DNA of 64,000 bases from Paenibacillus elgii NBRC 100335 (GCF_004000865.1 NZ_BIMB01000025.1:1-64000); one strand, 5' to 3'; shown: positions 37,017 to 45,569, counted from the first letter of the stretch. The notes: generated from the letters alone by a model not told the origin. Numbers and translations are program-made.

Positions 37017-37811
37017 TTAATGCTCCATATGATCTTCCGGCTGGGCCGCTTTGACGGTCAGCCCCCCGTCGACCATCAGCAGATGACCGTTGACCTGCAT
37101 CGCTTCCTCGGAGGCCAGGAACACCACCGCATCCCCGATCTGGCGGGCGGTGCCGAGACGTTTCATCGGATTCGCTTCGATTTCTTTGGCCCGGATCGCA
37201 TCGTCAGCCAAATAGTCCGTGCACATGTCGGTATCGACCGTGCTCGGGCCGACCGCATTGACGTTGATGTTGTACTTGCCAAGCTCGATCGCCATCCCCT
37301 TCGTCAGCATGTTCGCCGCCGCTTTAGACGATTGGTAATGCGGAATGACCGGGCTCGTGACGACAAGGCTGGCGGTCGACAAGACGTTGACGATTTTGCC
37401 GTAGCGCTTTTCGATCATCGACTTCGCCGCCAACTGCGAACAGAGGAAAATCGATTTGACGTTTGTATTATATGTCCGGTCCCACGTCTCCTCCGTACAT
37501 TTCAAGAACGGTTCGAACGGCGCGATCCCGGCGTTGTTAACGAGAATTTCCACATCGCCCAATTGCTCCTGCACCTGCCGGAACATGTCTTCCACCTGCT
37601 GCTTGCTGCCTACGTCGGCTTGAACCACCATCGCTTTGACGCCGTGCGCTTCCGCCTGCTTCTTCACGTTCTCTGCCAACGGGCGCGAACGCTCGGAAGT
37701 GAAGTTAATGGCAACATGAGCGCCTTCCTCCGCCAAACGAATGGCAATCGCTTCACCAATGCCCCGGCTGGCCCCTGTAACGAGCGCAACCCGTCCTGCC
37801 AATCTTCCCAT
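37017..37811 (-). CDS. SDR family oxidoreductase, sugar-acid operon, copy A
   Basis: A 264-residue classical short-chain dehydrogenase. Cofactor motif TGASRGIG near residue 13, NNAG near 91, catalytic Ser in STAS near 146 and YxxxK as YQSSK near 159. The basic residues after beta-2 (SERSR) suit NADP. It is the last of six genes running on the minus strand (iclR, SDR, FAH, uxaA parts, this SDR). In that context it may be a sugar or deoxy-keto-acid dehydrogenase, but a FabG-like role cannot be excluded from sequence alone. Confidence 0.9.
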   Translation of the reverse strand: MGRLAGRVALVTGASRGIGEAIAIRLAEEGAHVAINFTSERSRPLAENVKKQAEAHGVKAMVVQADVGSKQQVEDMFRQVQEQLGDVEILVNNAGIAPFEPFLKCTEETWDRTYNTNVKSIFLCSQLAAKSMIEKRYGKIVNVLSTASLVVTSPVIPHYQSSKAAANMLTKGMAIELGKYNINVNAVGPSTVDTDMCTDYLADDAIRAKEIEANPMKRLGTARQIGDAVVFLASEEAMQVNGHLLMVDGGLTVKAAQPEDHMEH

Positions 37812-37842
37812 GAATCCATGCCCCCTTCATTGTATGGTAAGC

Positions 37843-39003
37843 TTATAAGCTCGGTCCGATCCGGTTGATGCTGAATTCGGTATGGCCCAAAATTTCAGCC
37901 TTCGTCAGTTTGCCGCTGGCGACCGCTTGAATTTCTTCCCAGACGACCTGACCTGCCGCCTCCAGGCTGAGTGTACCCTCCAGCATATCGCTGACGTCGA
38001 CGTCCATGTTGTCCGACATTTTCTCGAACATCCGTTTATTGCCGGTAATTTTGATGACCGGAATGACGGCGGCTCCTGTAGGCGTCCCGCGCCCCGTCGT
38101 AAAGCAGACCAGATGCGCGCCGCCCGCCGCCATCCCGGAGACGCATTCGATGTCGTTGCCCGGCGAATCCATAAAATAAAGCCCGTGCTTCGGAATGTCC
38201 TCGGCATACTCGATAACGCCTTTGATCGGCGCGGTGCCGCATTTGCTGATGCAGCCGAGCGATTTTTCTTCGATCGTCGTCAGTCCTCCGGCAATATTGC
38301 CTGGGCTCGGGTTACCGCCTCGCATGTCGGCACCCATCCGCTCGACTTCCTTCTCGAAGCGGTCGACGATATGATAAAGCTTCTCCGAAATGTCCGGTGC
38401 GGCGCAGCGCGAAGCAAGCACATGCTCGGCGCCGATAATTTCCGTCGTTTCCCCGATCACGACACCGCCGCCCTGCTGAATGAGCGAATCGGCTGCCGCG
38501 CCGAGCGCCGGATTGGAAGCGAGCCCCGAGGTCGCGTCTGAGCCGCCGCACTTCACCCCGATGATCAGCTCGCTGAAAGGTACCGGCTCGGGCTTCATTT
38601 CGTCGAGCTGGGCGCGCATTTTCCGGGCGATCTCTACCCCGTGCTGGATCGCTTTCACGGAACCGCCGACCGATTGAATGTCGAACACTTCAACCAGCTT
38701 GCCTGTCGGACGGATCGCGTCGGCCAGCGCATGCGGATCGACGACTTCGCAGCCGAGGCTGATGATGATGACGCCGCCGACGTTCGGATTGCGGCCGGTT
38801 CCCGCCAGCACGTCGAAGGTGCGGTCTTTGTCCGCGCCGATCTGGCTGCAGCCGTGCTGGTGGGGAATCGCTACCGTGTCCGGAACCATCTGGTTGATCC
38901 GGGTGCACACTTGGTTGGCGCAAATGACGGTTGGGATAATCAGCAAATGATTGCGGATGCCCACATCGCCGTTCGGTCTTCTATAGCCCATCATGTGATT
39001 CAT
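37843..39003 (-). CDS. UxaA family dehydratase, large (C-terminal) subunit
   Basis: A 386-residue protein of the altronate/galactarate dehydratase large-domain family. Blocks such as GYRRPNGDVGIRNHLLIIPTV (only its centre is diagnostic), HQHGCSQIG near residue 45, SLGCE near 80, and CGGSDATSGLASNPA near 150 are typical, with Cys and His that bind iron. In E. coli UxaA the small SAF domain is fused in front; here it is a separate gene 22 bases upstream. The ATG at 39003 follows AAGGGAG. Substrate expected to be a six-carbon aldonic acid. Confidence 0.9.
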   Translation of the reverse strand: MNHMMGYRRPNGDVGIRNHLLIIPTVICANQVCTRINQMVPDTVAIPHQHGCSQIGADKDRTFDVLAGTGRNPNVGGVIIISLGCEVVDPHALADAIRPTGKLVEVFDIQSVGGSVKAIQHGVEIARKMRAQLDEMKPEPVPFSELIIGVKCGGSDATSGLASNPALGAAADSLIQQGGGVVIGETTEIIGAEHVLASRCAAPDISEKLYHIVDRFEKEVERMGADMRGGNPSPGNIAGGLTTIEEKSLGCISKCGTAPIKGVIEYAEDIPKHGLYFMDSPGNDIECVSGMAAGGAHLVCFTTGRGTPTGAAVIPVIKITGNKRMFEKMSDNMDVDVSDMLEGTLSLEAAGQVVWEEIQAVASGKLTKAEILGHTEFSINRIGPSL

Positions 39004-39025
39004 GAGTATTCGTTCTCCCTTCGCT

Positions 39026-39340
39026 TCACGCTTTCGCCTGATCTCCGCGACCGCGGATGCCTTCGACGTTATGCACGTGAACATGCTGCCCTGCAAGGAT
39101 CTGGGTGGTCGTCCGTCCGATCACTTCGCCGTACTTACGTATATCCGTCCCGGCCGGGATATCCTGAATCGCCAGTTTATGTCCGAACGGAACGTCGTTC
39201 AGCAGCGTTAATTCCTGAACTTCCTCCTGCACCCGGAAGGTGATCCGCTGTCCCTGCTTCAAATCGTTGATCGCCGTCGCCACATGGTCGCGAGGGTCCA
39301 TCACGAGCGCGTCCGCGCCTGCAATAATCGGTCCTGCCAT
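39026..39340 (-). CDS. UxaA family dehydratase, small (SAF-domain) subunit
   Basis: A 104-residue SAF-domain protein equivalent to the N-terminal part of UxaA. Blocks are DALVMDPRDHVATAINDL near the start, PFGHKLAIQDIPAGTDIRKYGEVIG (about 51-75, only the core is diagnostic) and HVHVHNVEG near the end. AAGGAGG precedes the ATG. It is followed closely by the large subunit, with which it should form the active dehydratase. Confidence 0.9.
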   Translation of the reverse strand: MAGPIIAGADALVMDPRDHVATAINDLKQGQRITFRVQEEVQELTLLNDVPFGHKLAIQDIPAGTDIRKYGEVIGRTTTQILAGQHVHVHNVEGIRGRGDQAKA

Positions 39341-39368
39341 CCGTCGTTCCTCCTTTTGTCCGCTGCCG

Positions 39369-40280
39369 TTACGCCTGCTCGTTAACCATGCGGTTTGTCA
39401 GCGAGCCCAGCTTCTCGATCTCGATCGTGACGACATCGCCGTCTTTCAGGTAAACCTGCTTCTCCTCCGGATATCCGAGCACGACACCCTCCGGGGTACC
39501 CGTCAAAATGATATCGCCCGGCACCAGCGTCATATGCTGCGAAATGTAGCTGACGATTTCGTCGCAATGGAATATCATGTCCGACGTGTTGGAGTTCTGG
39601 CGTACCTCGCCGTTTACGATGCAGCGGATGGCAAGGTTGTTCGGATCGCCGACTTCATCGGCTGTCACCAGATAAGGCCCGAGCGGGCTGAAGCCGTCGC
39701 ACGACTTGCCAAGCAGCCATTGCTGGGTGCGCATCTGCAGGTCGCGAGCGGACAAATCGTTCACGTTGCAGTAGCCGAACACGTGATCCAGCGCCGCTTC
39801 TTTGGAGACGTACTTGGCTTTTTTGCCGATCACGATGACCAGCTCCGCCTCGTAATCCACCTTGCTCGTTACGCTGACCGGCAGCGGTACATCCTGTCCG
39901 TGACCCGTCAGCGTATTGTTGAATTTGTTAAACAGGATCGGATACTGCGGAATCGGCGCGTTCGTTTCTTCCGCATGCTTGCGGTAGTTCAGCCCGACGC
40001 AGATGATTTTGTTCGGATGTGGAACGCACGGGCCGTAAGTGAGCCCGGCTTCGTCCAGCACATACGCCTCGCTGCCGCCGGACGCCAGCGCCTGGTCCAC
40101 GTAAGCTTGCAGCGCCGTAACCGCGAAAGGTCCGCCTTCGATGACTTCGTGTACCGTCTGCGGCACGTCTGCGTTTCCGGAAGAGACCGCTGCGAGCGCT
40201 TTGGAGATATGTACAACGCCGCGGTCTGTCTTGACGCCGAGCCGTTCCTGTCCGTCCTCGATAAAAGTAAGCAGTTTCAT
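39369..40280 (-). CDS. Fumarylacetoacetate hydrolase family protein
   Basis: A 303-residue FAH-superfamily enzyme. The block ICVGLNYRKHAEETN near residue 94, the metal-binding Glu cluster in KVDYEAELVIVIGK near 142, NVNDLSARDLQ near 176 and LTGTPEGVVLGY near 262 are all present. FAH-family members in sugar-acid operons hydrolyse 2,4-diketo-3-deoxy acids to pyruvate and a hydroxy acid; that role is inferred here from the two SDRs and the dehydratase. Other options are a 2-hydroxyhepta-2,4-diene-1,7-dioate isomerase or acylpyruvase activity. Confidence 0.88.
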   Translation of the reverse strand: MKLLTFIEDGQERLGVKTDRGVVHISKALAAVSSGNADVPQTVHEVIEGGPFAVTALQAYVDQALASGGSEAYVLDEAGLTYGPCVPHPNKIICVGLNYRKHAEETNAPIPQYPILFNKFNNTLTGHGQDVPLPVSVTSKVDYEAELVIVIGKKAKYVSKEAALDHVFGYCNVNDLSARDLQMRTQQWLLGKSCDGFSPLGPYLVTADEVGDPNNLAIRCIVNGEVRQNSNTSDMIFHCDEIVSYISQHMTLVPGDIILTGTPEGVVLGYPEEKQVYLKDGDVVTIEIEKLGSLTNRMVNEQA

Positions 40281-40332
40281 ATTCGAATATGCCTCCTTGG
40301 CTTATTGTAGGGCCTAGTCTTAAAGCGATGCG

Positions 40333-41106
40333 TTACGCGTTCTTTCCGAAAACGACGCCCCCATCGATATACAGCGGGGAGCCCATCATAAATTTCGATT
40401 CGTCCGAAGCGAGGAACAGCGCCGCTTTGGCCACGTCGTCCGGGCGTCCCAGATCGCCGCTCAGCTGACGTTTTTTCAGTGATTCGTAAGCTTCCTCCGG
40501 ATTGTCGTAGGAGTTCCGCAAATAGTTTTCCACGAACGGCGTCAGGATCGTGCCCGGCAGCAGCGCGTTTACGCGGATGTTGTATGGAGCGTAATCGACC
40601 TGCATCGATTTGGTCAGCGCCAGCACGGCTCCTTTGGTTGCGGAATACGATGCCCTGCGCGCCAGCCCGATTTCAGCAATGCAGGAGGACATATTAATGA
40701 TCGAGCCTTCTTTGCGCTGCATCATATGCGGCAGAACGTACTTGCACGGCAGGAATGTGCCGCGAATATTGACCGTGATGACGCGGTCCCACGCCTCAGG
40801 CTCCACTTCGTGGATCGCTCCCACGCCGCTGATGCCGGCATTGTTAAACAGCACATCGATCCGGCCGTACTTGGCGATGACGGTATCCACCAGCGCTTGG
40901 ACGGACTCGGGATTCGTCACATCGGCTTGCACGAACAGTGCGTTTCCGCCGGCCTGGCGTATTTCCTCTACCGTCTCCTGCCCCTTATCCTCCGCCAAAT
41001 CGTTGACGATGACCGTCGCGCCTTCGCGGGCGAACAGCTGCGCTGTGCTTTTCCCGATGCCCGAGCCAGACCCGGTAATGAGCGTTACCTTATTGTGCAA
41101 TCTCAC
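40333..41106 (-). CDS. SDR family oxidoreductase, sugar-acid operon, copy B
   Basis: A 257-residue short-chain dehydrogenase: TGSGSGIG near residue 11, NNAG near 87, SS near 138, YxxxK as YSATK near 151. Asp in IVNDLAE (end of beta-2) suits NAD. The GTG at 41106 is preferred because AAGGA lies ten bases ahead and the product starts with the usual MRLHNKV; a GTG three codons earlier overlaps that site. First metabolic gene after the IclR regulator, 18 bases behind it. Confidence 0.88.
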   Translation of the reverse strand: MRLHNKVTLITGSGSGIGKSTAQLFAREGATVIVNDLAEDKGQETVEEIRQAGGNALFVQADVTNPESVQALVDTVIAKYGRIDVLFNNAGISGVGAIHEVEPEAWDRVITVNIRGTFLPCKYVLPHMMQRKEGSIINMSSCIAEIGLARRASYSATKGAVLALTKSMQVDYAPYNIRVNALLPGTILTPFVENYLRNSYDNPEEAYESLKKRQLSGDLGRPDDVAKAALFLASDESKFMMGSPLYIDGGVVFGKNA

Positions 41107-41124
41107 AGGGTTCACATCCTTCGG

Positions 41125-41883
41125 TTAAGTGGTTTGATATTGCGACAGCCTCTCGGCAAGCGCGCAAATTTCCTGGCGGGCCAGCTCGCGCTTCGCCTCC
41201 CATTCATGCTGGAACATGGAGCAACTGATCGCCGCGACGACTTTCCCGTCGCCGGAACGAACCGGGGCCGCTACACAGCAGAAGCCCATGACCGCTTCCT
41301 GCAAGTCGCACGCATAGCCGTTCGACCGCACGTCCTCAAGCTGGCGACTCAGATCGGAGCGCTTCTGCAGCGTGTGCGGCGTCAAGCACGGATCGAGCGT
41401 TTCCGAAGCGTACAGCGCTCCGAACTCGGTCTCGGCGACCCATGCCAGCATCGCCTTGCCCAGCGCCGTCGCGTGAGCGGGAAATTTGATGCCGGGCTCC
41501 GATGACAAGCGCACCGGGGAAGGCATCTCCTCCTTCGCCAAATAAAGCACCTCGTTCCGTTCCAGCTTCGCCAGTTGAATCGTCTCTTTGATGACGTGCT
41601 TGGTGACAGAGGCTTCCTTGCGGAACCGGTCGATCAAGCTGAATTGCTTGAAAAAAGCGTTTCCAATGTAGCCCAGCTTGGACCCGAGCGAATACGTTGC
41701 GTCATCCTCCCGTACGACCCAGTCCAGCGCTTCCATCGTGGCCAGCAGGGAAAACATCGAGCTTTTGTTGATCCCGAGCCGCTTCGACAGATCGATCAAT
41801 TTCAGGCTGGAGGGCTGCTCCGAGATCGCTTGGAGCACAAGGTTGGATTTTTCGAGAGCAGGTACCCAATATTTCTTGTCCAT
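41125..41883 (-). CDS. IclR family transcriptional regulator of the sugar-acid operon
   Basis: A 252-residue IclR regulator: winged helix about 8-70 (LIDLSKRLGINKSSMFSLLATM) and effector domain about 80-250, with FPAHATALGKAMLAW near 143 and GFCCVAAPV near 209. The ATG at 41883 follows GGAGG closely; the frame is open further but in an A/T-rich promoter region. It heads the operon, so it probably controls itself and the genes behind it. Confidence 0.92.
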   Translation of the reverse strand: MDKKYWVPALEKSNLVLQAISEQPSSLKLIDLSKRLGINKSSMFSLLATMEALDWVVREDDATYSLGSKLGYIGNAFFKQFSLIDRFRKEASVTKHVIKETIQLAKLERNEVLYLAKEEMPSPVRLSSEPGIKFPAHATALGKAMLAWVAETEFGALYASETLDPCLTPHTLQKRSDLSRQLEDVRSNGYACDLQEAVMGFCCVAAPVRSGDGKVVAAISCSMFQHEWEAKRELARQEICALAERLSQYQTT

Positions 41884-41901
41884 GCTTCCTCCAAAATGAA
41901 G

Positions 41902-41940
41902 TTGGTTTTGTATAATAAACCAAGGTTTTATATAATTAAC
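41902..41940. promoter_or_regulatory. Operator candidate upstream of the sugar-acid iclR gene
   Basis: An inverted repeat TTGGTTT/AAACCAA (41902-41908 and 41917-41923) overlaps two 16-base direct repeats, GTTTTGTATAATAAAC (41905-41920) and GTTTTATATAATTAAC (41925-41940), 14 of 16 identical. It lies 19-57 bases ahead of the iclR ATG, where a promoter is expected. Confidence 0.6.
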
Positions 41941-42031
41941 ACTTTTATAGTACCACCGCGCTTTCGAAGGTGTCAATCGGAATTTGGCCCTTCGGACGGG
42001 GGGATGAAAGCGTTTATAATGTTTTTTTCTC

Positions 42032-42060
42032 TTGTGCCGGTGCCGGTCCGACTATATAAT
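42032..42060 (+). promoter_or_regulatory. Sigma-A promoter candidate of the ABC exporter gene
   Basis: TTGTGC (42032-42037), a 17-base spacer, and a perfect TATAAT (42055-42060), 52 bases ahead of the chosen ATG. Confidence 0.6.
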
Positions 42061-42112
42061 GTCACGTAAATATATCGAAGTCACAGAAAGATTATTCTTG
42101 GAGCGTGAAGAG

Positions 42113-43828
42113 ATGATCCGCCGTTTTTTCAGCTATTATGTACCTTATAAAAAGCTGTTCTTGCTCGACTTCTCCTGCGCCGTGCTGGCTGCGCTGCTGG
42201 AGCTCTGCTTTCCGCTGGCGGTCAAGCTGATCGTTGACAAGCTGCTGCCCGGCAAGGATTGGGGCTTGATCGTCGCAGCGTGCGTCGGCCTCCTTGTGCT
42301 GTATTTTGCCAGCACGGGGCTGCAATATATCGTTACGTATTGGGGCCACAGGCTCGGCATCAACATCGAATTCGACATGCGCCGGCAGCTGTTCGGCCAT
42401 ATCCAGAAGCTGTCGTTCCGCTTCTTCGACAACAACAAAACGGGCCATCTCATGTCGCGTATGACGAACGATTTGTTCGAAATCGGCGAAATGGCCCACC
42501 ACGGCCCGGAGGACGTGTTTATTGCGATCATGACGCTCTGCGGGGCGTTCACGATGATGCTGTTCATCAACTGGAAGCTGGCCTGTCTCACCTTCCTGAT
42601 CGTTCCTCTGCTCATTTGGCTCGTGGTCGTTTGCAATATGAAGCTGGTCAAGGCCGCCAAGCGGATGTTCTCGGACATCGCCGATGTGAACGCGCAGGTG
42701 GAGGACAGCGTAACCGGCATCCGCGTTGTGCAGACGTTCACGAACGAGGAGCACGAGATGGGCAAGTTCATGACGAGCAATAGCAATTTCCGGGAGGCGA
42801 AGCTCCGCTCCTATAAAATCATCGCGGTCAGCTCCTCCGGCATGTACCTGCTGATGCGGCTGATTTCGCTGTTCGTGCTGATCTGCGGCGCTTGGTTCGT
42901 CGTTCAAGGAGAGCTGTCTTACGGGGAGTTCGTCGGCTTTTTGCTGCTGATCAATATTTTCTTCAAGCCGATCGAGAAGATCAACGCGTTTCTGGAAAGC
43001 TATCCGAAAGGGATGGCCGGATTCAAACGTTTCATCGAAATTATGGATACGGAGCCGGACGTCGCCGATGCTCCGGATGCCGTCAAGGTCGACCGGGTGC
43101 GCGGGGATATCCGCTTCGAGAAGGTGACGTTCGGATACGAAGATCATGCCAAGGTGCTGAAAAATATCGATCTCTCGATTCGGGCCGGGGAAACCGTCGC
43201 CTTCGTCGGACCGTCCGGCGCGGGCAAAACGACGCTGTGCAGCCTGCTGCCCCGCTTCTACGAAATCGAATCCGGCAGCATTGCCATCGACGGCCTCGAC
43301 ATCCGGAAAATGAAGCTTTCGTCGCTCCGGCAGCATATCGGCATCGTACAGCAGGACGTGTTTCTGTTCTCCGGCACGCTGCGCGACAATATCGCTTACG
43401 GCAAGCTGCACGCGACGGACGCCGAAATCTGGGACGCCGCCCGCCGGGCGAAGCTGGAAGAGTTCATCCGCTCGCTGCCGCTTGGCCTGCAGACGCCCGT
43501 CGGCGAACGCGGCGTGAAGCTGTCCGGCGGTCAAAAGCAGCGGCTCGCCATTGCGCGGATGTTCCTCAAAAATCCGCCAATCCTTATTCTCGACGAAGCG
43601 ACCTCGGCGCTCGACACCGAGACGGAAGCGGCCATCCAGCAGTCGCTCGCCGAGCTGTCCGCCGGTCGCACGACGCTCGTCATCGCCCACCGGCTCGCCA
43701 CGATCCGCAGCGCCGATCGGATTGTCGTCGTTACCGAGGACGGGGTTTCCGAGCAGGGGCACCATGACGAGCTGGTGGCTTCGGGAGGCGTGTACAGTCG
43801 GCTGCATCAGGCGCAGTTCGGATCGTAG
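42113..43828 (+). CDS. ABC transporter, fused permease and ATPase (exporter type)
   Basis: A 571-residue half-transporter of the MsbA/BmrA-like exporter class. The six-span membrane domain covers about 1-310; the ATPase has Walker A GPSGAGKTT near residue 366, Q-loop in GIVQQDVF near 409, signature LSGGQKQRLAIARM near 468, Walker B ILILDEATSALD near 488, and H-loop AHRLATI near 523. The ATG at 42113 has GGAG nine bases ahead. It diverges from the iclR operon. Substrate unknown; probably works as a homodimer. Confidence 0.93.
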   Translation: MIRRFFSYYVPYKKLFLLDFSCAVLAALLELCFPLAVKLIVDKLLPGKDWGLIVAACVGLLVLYFASTGLQYIVTYWGHRLGINIEFDMRRQLFGHIQKLSFRFFDNNKTGHLMSRMTNDLFEIGEMAHHGPEDVFIAIMTLCGAFTMMLFINWKLACLTFLIVPLLIWLVVVCNMKLVKAAKRMFSDIADVNAQVEDSVTGIRVVQTFTNEEHEMGKFMTSNSNFREAKLRSYKIIAVSSSGMYLLMRLISLFVLICGAWFVVQGELSYGEFVGFLLLINIFFKPIEKINAFLESYPKGMAGFKRFIEIMDTEPDVADAPDAVKVDRVRGDIRFEKVTFGYEDHAKVLKNIDLSIRAGETVAFVGPSGAGKTTLCSLLPRFYEIESGSIAIDGLDIRKMKLSSLRQHIGIVQQDVFLFSGTLRDNIAYGKLHATDAEIWDAARRAKLEEFIRSLPLGLQTPVGERGVKLSGGQKQRLAIARMFLKNPPILILDEATSALDTETEAAIQQSLAELSAGRTTLVIAHRLATIRSADRIVVVTEDGVSEQGHHDELVASGGVYSRLHQAQFGS

Positions 43829-43842
43829 GAAGCGAAACGAAA

Positions 43843-43870
43843 AGAACCGTCCACGTAAACGCTCAGACGG
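43843..43870 (+). repeat. Left flanking direct repeat, terminator-like
   Basis: A 28-base sequence starting AGAACCGTCCACG and ending CAGACGG. It matches 44144-44171 at 24 of 28 positions. It contains a CCGTC/GACGG stem but lacks the GGTTCTTTT end of the right copy. Confidence 0.75.
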
Positions 43871-43873
43871 AGC

Positions 43874-44136
43874 TTGAGAAAGAGGTCAATTGTGAGAATA
43901 GAGGTGTACGAGGGGGTGGGGTATCTACTTCCGGTCGCTGCTCCACCCCACAAAGTGAAGTTGAATCAGGGAAGCTTAGTCCGAGTACTTTGTGGGGACC
44001 CCGGGTCTGCAGGAAATCTTTATTGGAAGCCGCTTAGCAGCGGATATTTCCCGCAGACAAAGGCGAACGCTGTCGCTCCTCCAGTAGATACCCCACCTTC
44101 GTATGTATCTCTATTTTATAATGACCACTTTCTCAA
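43874..44136. mobile_element. MITE-like non-coding element with about 55-bp terminal inverted repeats
   Basis: The left end (43874-43929, starting TTGAGAAAGAGGTCA and ending GGTGGGGTATCTACT) is the near-perfect reverse complement of the right end (44083-44136). The 150-base interior has an 11-bp perfect stem CCCCACAAAGT/ACTTTGTGGGG (43946-43956 and 43987-43997), a GTCTGC...GCAGAC arm with GGAAAT/ATTTCC, and a CCGCT...AGCGG hairpin (about 44030-44043). No transposase or plausible gene is inside; an open frame that crosses it is explained by the inverted repeats. Confidence 0.8.
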
Positions 44137-44139
44137 CAG

Positions 44140-44187
44140 ACCGAGAACCGTCCACGCTAAAGCGCAGACGGTTCTTTTCGTGTTTTT
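44140..44187 (+). terminator. Terminator after the ABC exporter gene
   Basis: GAACCGTC...GACGGTTC (44145-44152 and 44166-44174) with a small GC/GC inner pairing is followed by TTTTCGTGTTTTT. It is the right copy of the repeat that flanks the MITE-like element and is the only one with a T-run, so it is probably the original terminator of the exporter gene. Confidence 0.75.
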
Positions 44188-44273
44188 AAAGTAATAATTA
44201 AATGCTTTTGGCTGACTTTAGCGAGTCAACGGCATGACGCTTAAGGCAAGCCCGACGGAGACGGATGTTCCGT

Positions 44274-45263
44274 CTACTTTCCGCCCGTGACGCTGCCGGT
44301 GTACATGTTTCCGGCCGGGTAGCGGGTATTACCGGAGGCGCTGGCGGTCGTTCCGCTGGCAGCGTTAACGATATAAGCGGTCGTGTTGTCCAAATAGACC
44401 GTATTGTTCGTGAAAGAGGCGTTTTGCCCCCAGCCAGCCGCCCGCTGATGAATCTGAAACCCATCCTTGATGTTACTGTTGCCGTTGCGGTAGCCGATGT
44501 TGCCTCGGATCACGTCGTTGTTCCCTTTCACATCGATGAAGCTGTCCGCAGCGTTGGCGCCGCTCATGCCGGTACCGTTGAACGTGTTGTTCTCGACAAG
44601 CGTCCCCGTAGAGCCTTCCTTAATGTCGATATGCTCGGCGGCGACATTCGGTCCTATGGTGTTGTTCGCAATCGTGTTGTGGTTGGTCGCCGCGTTGAAG
44701 GTGCCCCACTTTCCTTTGTCGGACCCGACGTAAATCGCTTCTCCGAACGATGGGTTTACGGTGCCGATATCGTGAAGATACGAATTCCGAATCGTATTGT
44801 AGGAGCTGCCGTCCCGGTAATGAACGCCCTCTTCCCCGATCTGGTACACCTCGGCCCCATCAATCAGCGTGTAATTCGCATGGTCAAGCATGATCCCTTT
44901 TTTGGCGTTCGTAATTTTCAGATCCTTGATCACCCAATGATCGCCTGTCACGTGCAGCGTATAGCCGCTCCCCGTACCGCCTCCGTTCAGCTCGGCTTTG
45001 TTCGAGGAGCTGGCGCTTTGCAGCGTAATCTTGCCGGTTAGGGTTCCGTTGGCCGCCGCTACGAAATTGCCGTTGAACGTTACGCCCGCCGCTAAAGTAA
45101 TTACGTCTCCCGGTGCAGCTTGGGCCAGTGCGTTAGTTAAGCACGAGACCGTGCTACAGGTGACGGAGGCCGCCTTCGACGAAGCGGGAACCGAGAGGAA
45201 CGCCGAGCCAAGCAGTATTACGGACGATAGAAAGGACAAACGGAAACGCCAACTTTTTTTCAT
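44274..45263 (-). CDS. Secreted right-handed parallel beta-helix protein
   Basis: A 329-residue exported protein. The Sec signal peptide is residues 1-32 (MKKSW, hydrophobic core, cut near SSKAAS). The mature part shows regular beta-helix rungs rich in Asn, Gly, Ile and Thr (KITNAKKGIMLDHAN, NTIRNSYLHDIG, NTIANNTIGPNV, LVENNTFNG), as in pectate lyases, chondroitinase B and related polysaccharide-degrading enzymes. A short Cys pair is near the mature N-terminus (VTCSTVSCL). No catalytic set can be named, so it may be a lyase or a binding protein. The ATG at 45263 has AGGAGG nine bases ahead. Confidence 0.85.
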   Translation of the reverse strand: MKKSWRFRLSFLSSVILLGSAFLSVPASSKAASVTCSTVSCLTNALAQAAPGDVITLAAGVTFNGNFVAAANGTLTGKITLQSASSSNKAELNGGGTGSGYTLHVTGDHWVIKDLKITNAKKGIMLDHANYTLIDGAEVYQIGEEGVHYRDGSSYNTIRNSYLHDIGTVNPSFGEAIYVGSDKGKWGTFNAATNHNTIANNTIGPNVAAEHIDIKEGSTGTLVENNTFNGTGMSGANAADSFIDVKGNNDVIRGNIGYRNGNSNIKDGFQIHQRAAGWGQNASFTNNTVYLDNTTAYIVNAASGTTASASGNTRYPAGNMYTGSVTGGK

Positions 45264-45290
45264 CACATCATGCCTCCTGATCTGTTATTT

Positions 45291-45313
45291 TGACAACGGT
45301 TACAACGTTGACA
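45291..45313. promoter_or_regulatory. Inverted-repeat operator candidate upstream of the beta-helix gene
   Basis: TGACAACG and CGTTGACA (45291-45298 and 45306-45313) form an 8-7-8 inverted repeat with one mismatch, about 28-50 bases ahead of the beta-helix ATG. The rest of the 306-base gap (45264-45569) holds no gene. Confidence 0.45.
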
Positions 45314-45526
45314 TTATCAAACATCCTTGGTTTATGCTTGTAGAATCCATAGATTGGCTTGGAATTTTTGCGGAATTCATCCAGCGGGTGCAAAAAAATA
45401 TCTGGGTCTTGAGGAAATTTTATGAAATTTGATGTGTTATTGCAAAGAGTGATGAAGTTTTTTAGAAAAGTTGTCCTTTTTCTATGGCCCTTATCCGTTA
45501 TACGGTTTGGAAACAAAAATATCAGA

Positions 45527-45550
45527 AAAGACGGTCGTCGATCCGTCTTT
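45527..45550 (+). promoter_or_regulatory. Leader hairpin ahead of solute-binding protein A
   Basis: AAAGACGG/CCGTCTTT (45527-45534 and 45543-45550) ends 19 bases before the TTG start. The same stem, one pair longer, stands in the same place ahead of the paralogue at 48911. Confidence 0.6.
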
Positions 45551-45569
45551 GGAAAAGGGTGGACAAGCA

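Noticed and set aside
42092-43807. Minus-strand open frame of 571 codons opposite the ABC exporter
   Set aside because: The plus-strand frame carries all ABC motifs. The antisense frame is rich in Arg, Gln and His, as expected for a shadow.
43874-44194. Open frame of 106 codons across the MITE-like element
   Set aside because: It starts inside the left terminal repeat and ends after the right terminator, its composition follows the inverted repeats, and it lacks a ribosome site. It is explained by the non-coding element.
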